In this document: in pieces, positions 40,958 through 43,780 of the stretch
Numbering within the stretch: position 1 is the first letter of the stretch
Layout: every line of letters starts with the position of its first letter
DNA from: Armatimonadota bacterium
GTDB lineage: Bacteria > Armatimonadota > UBA5829 > DSUL01
Reading direction: 5' to 3'
NCBI GenBank assembly: GCA_020846715.1
Contig: JADLDK010000031.1
Coordinates: 1 to 43,780 of the forward strand
DNA length: 43,780 bases
Position numbers and translations under genes: made by a program
The notes under the pieces: model-generated
The model's database searches: none
Told to the model about the DNA's origin: nothing
The model's input: only the letters and a program-made list of their open reading frames with translations

Positions 40958-42048
40958 GAAAATGCAGGTGGTCTAGCGCTATCTCGGCCGGGCTGCTGAT
41001 TGCTGTTGCTCTTTCGAGCACAGCTTCGGCGACGAAGGTCGTTTTTAACGGAGACGGTGTGGCGGTTGTGGATGGGCGGCCTTTCTTTCCGATTGGCATC
41101 TACTGTTACAACCTTACCAGCGACATAATGGCTGATTTACACGAGCGGCGCTTCAACACGATAGTCAACATTGTTACGGGATTCGAGGCTTCGCAGCTTG
41201 ACTTCATTCATCAGAATGGGCTGATGAGCGTTGTTCCTTACACTCCGGAGTGGGTGAAGGCCGCCAAAGACCACCCTTCTCTGCTGGCGTACTATCTGAC
41301 GGATGAGCCGGAAGGGCACGGCGACGTGGTAGAGAAGGAGCGGGAGAAGTACCTGGAGATGCGCCGGGAAGACCCGAACCATCCGGGCGGGTTGTGTCAC
41401 TATCTCTTCGGGGCGATCGAGCGCTTCAAAGACGCATGCGACTTCACGATGAGCGATGTGTATCCTGTGACGGCCAGCCGGGATACGCCGCTGCGAAATG
41501 TCGGGGTTCACATAGACGAGGCGCACCGCGTACACGGGCGCATGTGGCCGACGTGGGCGTGGATTCAGGTTTTTGGCGGGCCGGATACCGATGGTGGCAA
41601 ATGGGCGCAGCCTCTGGCGCAAGAGGTGCGCTGCATGACTTACATCGCTCTGGCGCATGGAGCAACGGGGATTCTCTACTTCTCTTACTGGCCGAAAGCT
41701 CCGGAGACTTGGGGGTCGTTGGGTGAGTTGAACCGGGAGATAGAGGTGATAACTCCCTATCTGGTTGCTCCGGGCAAAGAGAGTGCGGTGTCTTCTGACA
41801 AAAATCAGATCGAGATGCGGGCTCGCAAGTGCGTGAGTGGAGGGGTTGTCATAGCCGTCAACACTCAGCCAACTTATGTCAGCGCAAAGCTGAAGGTGGA
41901 CGGTTTGCGCAACTCTCTGGAAGCGCCCTTTGAGAACCGCGCGCTGGAGACGGAGAACGGGTCCTGGCAGGATCGCTTCGCGCCCCATGAAGCGCATGTG
42001 TATGTCTGGGGAAAGGCTCCGAAAGTTGAGCTGGGAGGGATGAGATGA
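40954..42048 (+). CDS. Secreted glycosidase-like TIM-barrel protein
   Basis: The protein is 364 residues. A signal peptide spans about 1-27 (SSTASATKVV). The body opens GRPFFPIGIYCYNLT, like beta-sandwich-plus-TIM-barrel glycosidases (GH2/GH42/GH5-like), and LTDEPEG near 116-121 is placed like the acid/base Asp-Glu-Pro of such barrels. Further on, PTWAWIQVFGGP and TYIALAHGATGILYFSYWP resemble late barrel strands; a short Ig-like domain ends the protein. I cannot assign a GH family or substrate. Start and stop both overlap their neighbours (ATGA), coupling it to the metallophosphoesterase and the dioxygenase. Confidence 0.78.
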   Translation: MRKCRWSSAISAGLLIAVALSSTASATKVVFNGDGVAVVDGRPFFPIGIYCYNLTSDIMADLHERRFNTIVNIVTGFEASQLDFIHQNGLMSVVPYTPEWVKAAKDHPSLLAYYLTDEPEGHGDVVEKEREKYLEMRREDPNHPGGLCHYLFGAIERFKDACDFTMSDVYPVTASRDTPLRNVGVHIDEAHRVHGRMWPTWAWIQVFGGPDTDGGKWAQPLAQEVRCMTYIALAHGATGILYFSYWPKAPETWGSLGELNREIEVITPYLVAPGKESAVSSDKNQIEMRARKCVSGGVVIAVNTQPTYVSAKLKVDGLRNSLEAPFENRALETENGSWQDRFAPHEAHVYVWGKAPKVELGGMR

Positions 42049-42932
42049 AGCTGGCGATGGGTGAGCGTGAGATGGAGCTGGGCGGCCCTTACCTGGGCAC
42101 GTTGCCGGAGGCCACACATCTTATGGGAGATGCGGATGCGTTGCGTGAGCAGATGGAGCGTGACGGATTTTTGCTGATCCGCAAGCTGCACGATCCGGAG
42201 AAGGTGAAGGCGGCGCGGCGGCTGGTTCTGGAGAATCTGCGCGACAACGGCCAGCTTGACTCGGAAGCGTCGTTGGAAGAAGGGTTGCTGCGCGAAGGCG
42301 GTCGCGGCGCGTTTCTGGGAGGCTCAAAAGCAGTGACGCACACACCAGAGTTCCTTTCGGTCGTGGAATCTCCGGAGCTGATGCGGTTCTTCAGCGATTT
42401 TCTGGGGGCGCCGGCGCTGACTTTTAGCTACAAATGGCTGCGAGCAGTGGGGCGTGGGGAGTTCACGGGCGCGCACTACGACGTGGTCTATATGGGGCGT
42501 GGAACAGCACGGCTTTTCACATGCTGGACTCCACTGGGCGATGTGTCTTTTGAAAACAGTCCCCTGGCTATTCTGGAGGGCTCGACGCGCATTGAGCGGC
42601 TGAAGCAGACGTACGGGCGGATGGACGTGGACAGAGACAACGTCGAAGGGTGGTTTTCCAATGATCCTGTTGAACTGGTCGAAAACTTCGGCGGGCGCTG
42701 GCTGACTTCAGAGTTTGAGATGGGCGATGCTTTGATCTTCGGGATGTATCTGATGCATGGATCGCTGAGGAATATGACGAATCGCGTACGCCTGAGTTGT
42801 GACACGCGCTATCAGAGCGCAAATGAGCCGGCGGATGAGCGCTGGACCGGGGAGAATCCTCTGGCGCACTACGCATGGGGACAAACTGAGATGACTCCAA
42901 TGGCCGAGGCGCGCAGACGCTGGGGCGTCTGA
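42045..42932 (+). CDS. Phytanoyl-CoA dioxygenase (PhyH) family protein
   Basis: The protein is 295 residues, a 2-oxoglutarate/Fe(II)-dependent oxygenase. Iron ligands are probably H144 and D146 (GAHYDVVYM) and H238 (MHGSLRN), with Arg 247 or 249 for 2-oxoglutarate. An N-terminal helical part (RDGFLLIRKLHDPEKV) is typical of the family. It lacks a signal peptide, unlike the two preceding gene products. PhyH-type enzymes hydroxylate diverse small molecules; the substrate is unknown. ATG 42045 overlaps the upstream stop (ATGA). A hairpin covers the last codons and stop (42914-42931). Confidence 0.88.
   Translation: MKLAMGEREMELGGPYLGTLPEATHLMGDADALREQMERDGFLLIRKLHDPEKVKAARRLVLENLRDNGQLDSEASLEEGLLREGGRGAFLGGSKAVTHTPEFLSVVESPELMRFFSDFLGAPALTFSYKWLRAVGRGEFTGAHYDVVYMGRGTARLFTCWTPLGDVSFENSPLAILEGSTRIERLKQTYGRMDVDRDNVEGWFSNDPVELVENFGGRWLTSEFEMGDALIFGMYLMHGSLRNMTNRVRLSCDTRYQSANEPADERWTGENPLAHYAWGQTEMTPMAEARRRWGV
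42914..42931 (+). terminator. Hairpin overlapping the PhyH stop codon
   Basis: CAGACGC (42914-42920) and GCGTCTG (42925-42931) form a 7-bp stem with a TGGG loop; the stop TGA ends at 42932. No T-tract follows. Confidence 0.45.
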
Positions 42933-43159
42933 CGAATCGTCGCTGTCTCTTCAGAAATTCGCCTGTAAGTGCGCGCCAGTCGCTGTCGCGCCTTGAGAAA
43001 GACGCGCGCCGCACACGCCTGTATGCCGTCAATCTTTGCCCGGCCTCGTTAAACAGCGCCTTTTCTGATTCCACTGCCTGCTTACTCCTCACGGTCTAGC
43101 GCCGGTTCGCGCTTCTGATACTCGCACGAATTTAGTTCTTATATTTTTGCATAAAGTAC

Positions 43160-43188
43160 TTGCATTTGCCTAAAACGCCTGTTATGAT
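43160..43188 (+). promoter_or_regulatory. Promoter of the sigma-like gene
   Basis: TTGCAT (43160-43165) and TATGAT (43183-43188) with exactly 17 bases between, preceded by an AT-rich stretch (TTCTTATATTTTTGC) that could act as an UP element. Confidence 0.82.
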
Positions 43189-43189
43189 A

Positions 43190-43203
43190 CGAACAAATGT
43201 TCT
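43190..43203 (+). promoter_or_regulatory. LexA/DinR-type SOS box
   Basis: CGAACAAATGTTCT matches 13 of 14 positions of the Bacillus-type SOS consensus CGAACRNRYGTTYC, and starts two bases after the -10. A bound LexA would cover the transcription start. Confidence 0.7.
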
Positions 43204-43221
43204 GTTCAAGGAGGGCGAGGA

Positions 43222-43584
43222 GTGGTCCACGGTGCGGCGGTGGCGATCGGTTCTTCGCGCGGGTTGGCGCAGACGCTCTGGCGGCCGGCGCTGGAGGCGG
43301 TTGGCTCTGAGGGCACAGAAGCGCAGACGGGAGTGGCGTATCTGCTGGAGCGCGAGTTTCGCGAAGTGGTGGCGCTGGCGCGGATGAGCTTTCGGGAACG
43401 CGAGGCTCTGGAAATGGCTCGCTGCGGATGGAGTGAGACGGAGATGGGCAGGGCGCTTTCTCTCAGCCGCTCTCAGACGACAGAGTTGCTCTCCAAAGCG
43501 CGACGGAAGCTACAGGCGGCGCGCGAGAGATATCCGTTTGCGGGTCTGTGGGAAGTTTACCGGGATGAAGTAGCGCGGCTGTAG
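43222..43584 (+). CDS. Small sigma-70 region-4-like HTH protein, probably SOS-controlled
   Basis: The protein is 120 residues from GTG 43222, with AAGGAGGG 6 bases upstream. The C-terminal half (about 55-105) has a sigma-70 region-4/ArpU-like helix-turn-helix: MSFREREALEMARCGWSETEMGRALSLSRSQTTELLSKARRKLQ. The N-terminal half (about 1-45) is not recognisable and lacks a region-2 domain, so it is not a full sigma factor. Proteins like this occur as phage late-gene or element regulators. An SOS box and good promoter lie just upstream. A frame-shifted ATG frame at 43160 is not favoured. The next gene follows 31 bases downstream. Confidence 0.7.
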   Translation: MVHGAAVAIGSSRGLAQTLWRPALEAVGSEGTEAQTGVAYLLEREFREVVALARMSFREREALEMARCGWSETEMGRALSLSRSQTTELLSKARRKLQAARERYPFAGLWEVYRDEVARL

Positions 43585-43615
43585 GCACGGTGGTGGAGGT
43601 TGGGCTGAAGGGACT

Positions 43616-43780
43616 TTGCTGAAGAAAAAACAGAGCCAGGCAGTGGATCTGCTGTTTCTGGGCTCCCCGGAGAAGGTGGCGCAGAAAGTGGGCGTGCGGC
43701 ACTCGACGCTGCAACGCTGGCTGGAGGACAGGCGCTTTCAGCAGGCGTTGAAGGCGCGGGCAAAGCAGAAGCGCAGGGCC
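43616..43780 (+). CDS. Phage-type helix-turn-helix protein, 3' end beyond the window
   Basis: An open frame from TTG 43616 runs to the window edge. The first 55 residues are LLKKKQSQAVDLLFLG, then SPEKVAQKVGVRHSTLQRWL, and a basic stretch RFQQALKARAKQKRRA. The VAQKVGV-STLQRWL helix-turn-helix resembles the N-terminal domain of phage terminase small subunits and phage regulatory proteins (phBC6A51-like). AAGGGA lies 5 bases upstream. It is the second gene after the SOS box. The full domain content is not visible. Confidence 0.6.
   Translation, partial: MLKKKQSQAVDLLFLGSPEKVAQKVGVRHSTLQRWLEDRRFQQALKARAKQKRRA

Noticed and set aside
42960-43092. Minus-strand frame starting VRSKQAVESEKALFNEAG, with AGGAG near a GTG
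   Set aside because: The first 60 codons look protein-like, but the frame runs on antisense to the PhyH gene with no early stop. Kept as a possible remnant only.
43127-43138. Second SOS-like site CGAATTTAGTTC
   Set aside because: The spacing between half-sites is three bases, not four, and one half-site base is wrong.
1-43780. CRISPR array, retron or diversity-generating retroelement
   Set aside because: No regularly spaced direct repeats with unique spacers were seen, and no reverse transcriptase was found.

Overview
The window looks like chromosomal DNA of a diderm, probably heterotrophic bacterium, most likely Armatimonadota (moderate confidence, judged from gene content only). Supporting signs are two prepilin-type proteins with [10 protein letters not shown] heads, one carrying the H-x9-DG motif common in Armatimonadota and Planctomycetota; a PEP-CTERM surface protein; an LPS-type family 9 glycosyltransferase; a DnaK of the 'monoderm' type that lacks the long N-terminal insert; and a Bacillus-type LexA (SOS) box. 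TTG starts are frequent. Intrinsic hairpins at gene ends often lack a T-tract.

Layout. 1-5.3 kb: a possible partial gene at the left edge, a stand-alone DUF3800 protein, a secreted double-redoxin protein, a secreted ABM-fold monooxygenase divergent from a barrel-like secreted protein (a duplicated 25-bp operator-like element lies between them), a small membrane protein and an Nfu-type Fe-S scaffold. 5.3-10.8 kb: family 9 glycosyltransferase, SMP-30/gluconolactonase, PEP-CTERM protein, YihY-type membrane protein (apparently leaderless mRNA) and an AIF-like NAD(P)H/FAD reductase. 10.8-16.7 kb: a strong promoter followed by rpoZ-dnaK-dnaJ, then a proline-rich secreted protein. 16.8-22.2 kb: DoxX, a MoeB/ThiF-rhodanese protein with an in-frame 15-bp tandem repeat, an MFS transporter and the two prepilin genes. 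22.2-25.7 kb: a structured non-coding stretch, cupin, ApbE flavin transferase, a secreted CBM9-like protein and tRNA-Met(CAT).

25.8-31.0 kb: a small zinc-ribbon membrane protein, a cluster of palindromic repeats, and a leftward operon of D-aminoacylase, membrane-anchored TolB-like propeller and orphan adenine methyltransferase (the last two overlap by ATGA); then five 18-bp tandem repeats and YjbQ. 31.2-36.9 kb: S9 peptidase, DUF4240 protein, ThuA-like protein, O-methyltransferase coupled to a fused IspDF, and long-form HPF behind a near-consensus promoter. 37-39.8 kb: PPi-dependent phosphofructokinase and ROK glucokinase, a glycolytic pair. 40-42.9 kb: a tightly coupled trio of secreted metallophosphoesterase, secreted glycosidase-like TIM barrel and PhyH-family dioxygenase, each junction being ATGA. 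43.1-43.8 kb: a near-consensus promoter with an SOS box just downstream of the -10, driving a small sigma-region-4-like protein and then a truncated phage-type HTH protein. This last pair is the best candidate for the edge of an undescribed DNA-damage-responsive element.

All functions are inferred from motifs read by eye; no database search was run. Starts were chosen from ribosome-binding sites, overlaps and promoters and are noted where uncertain.
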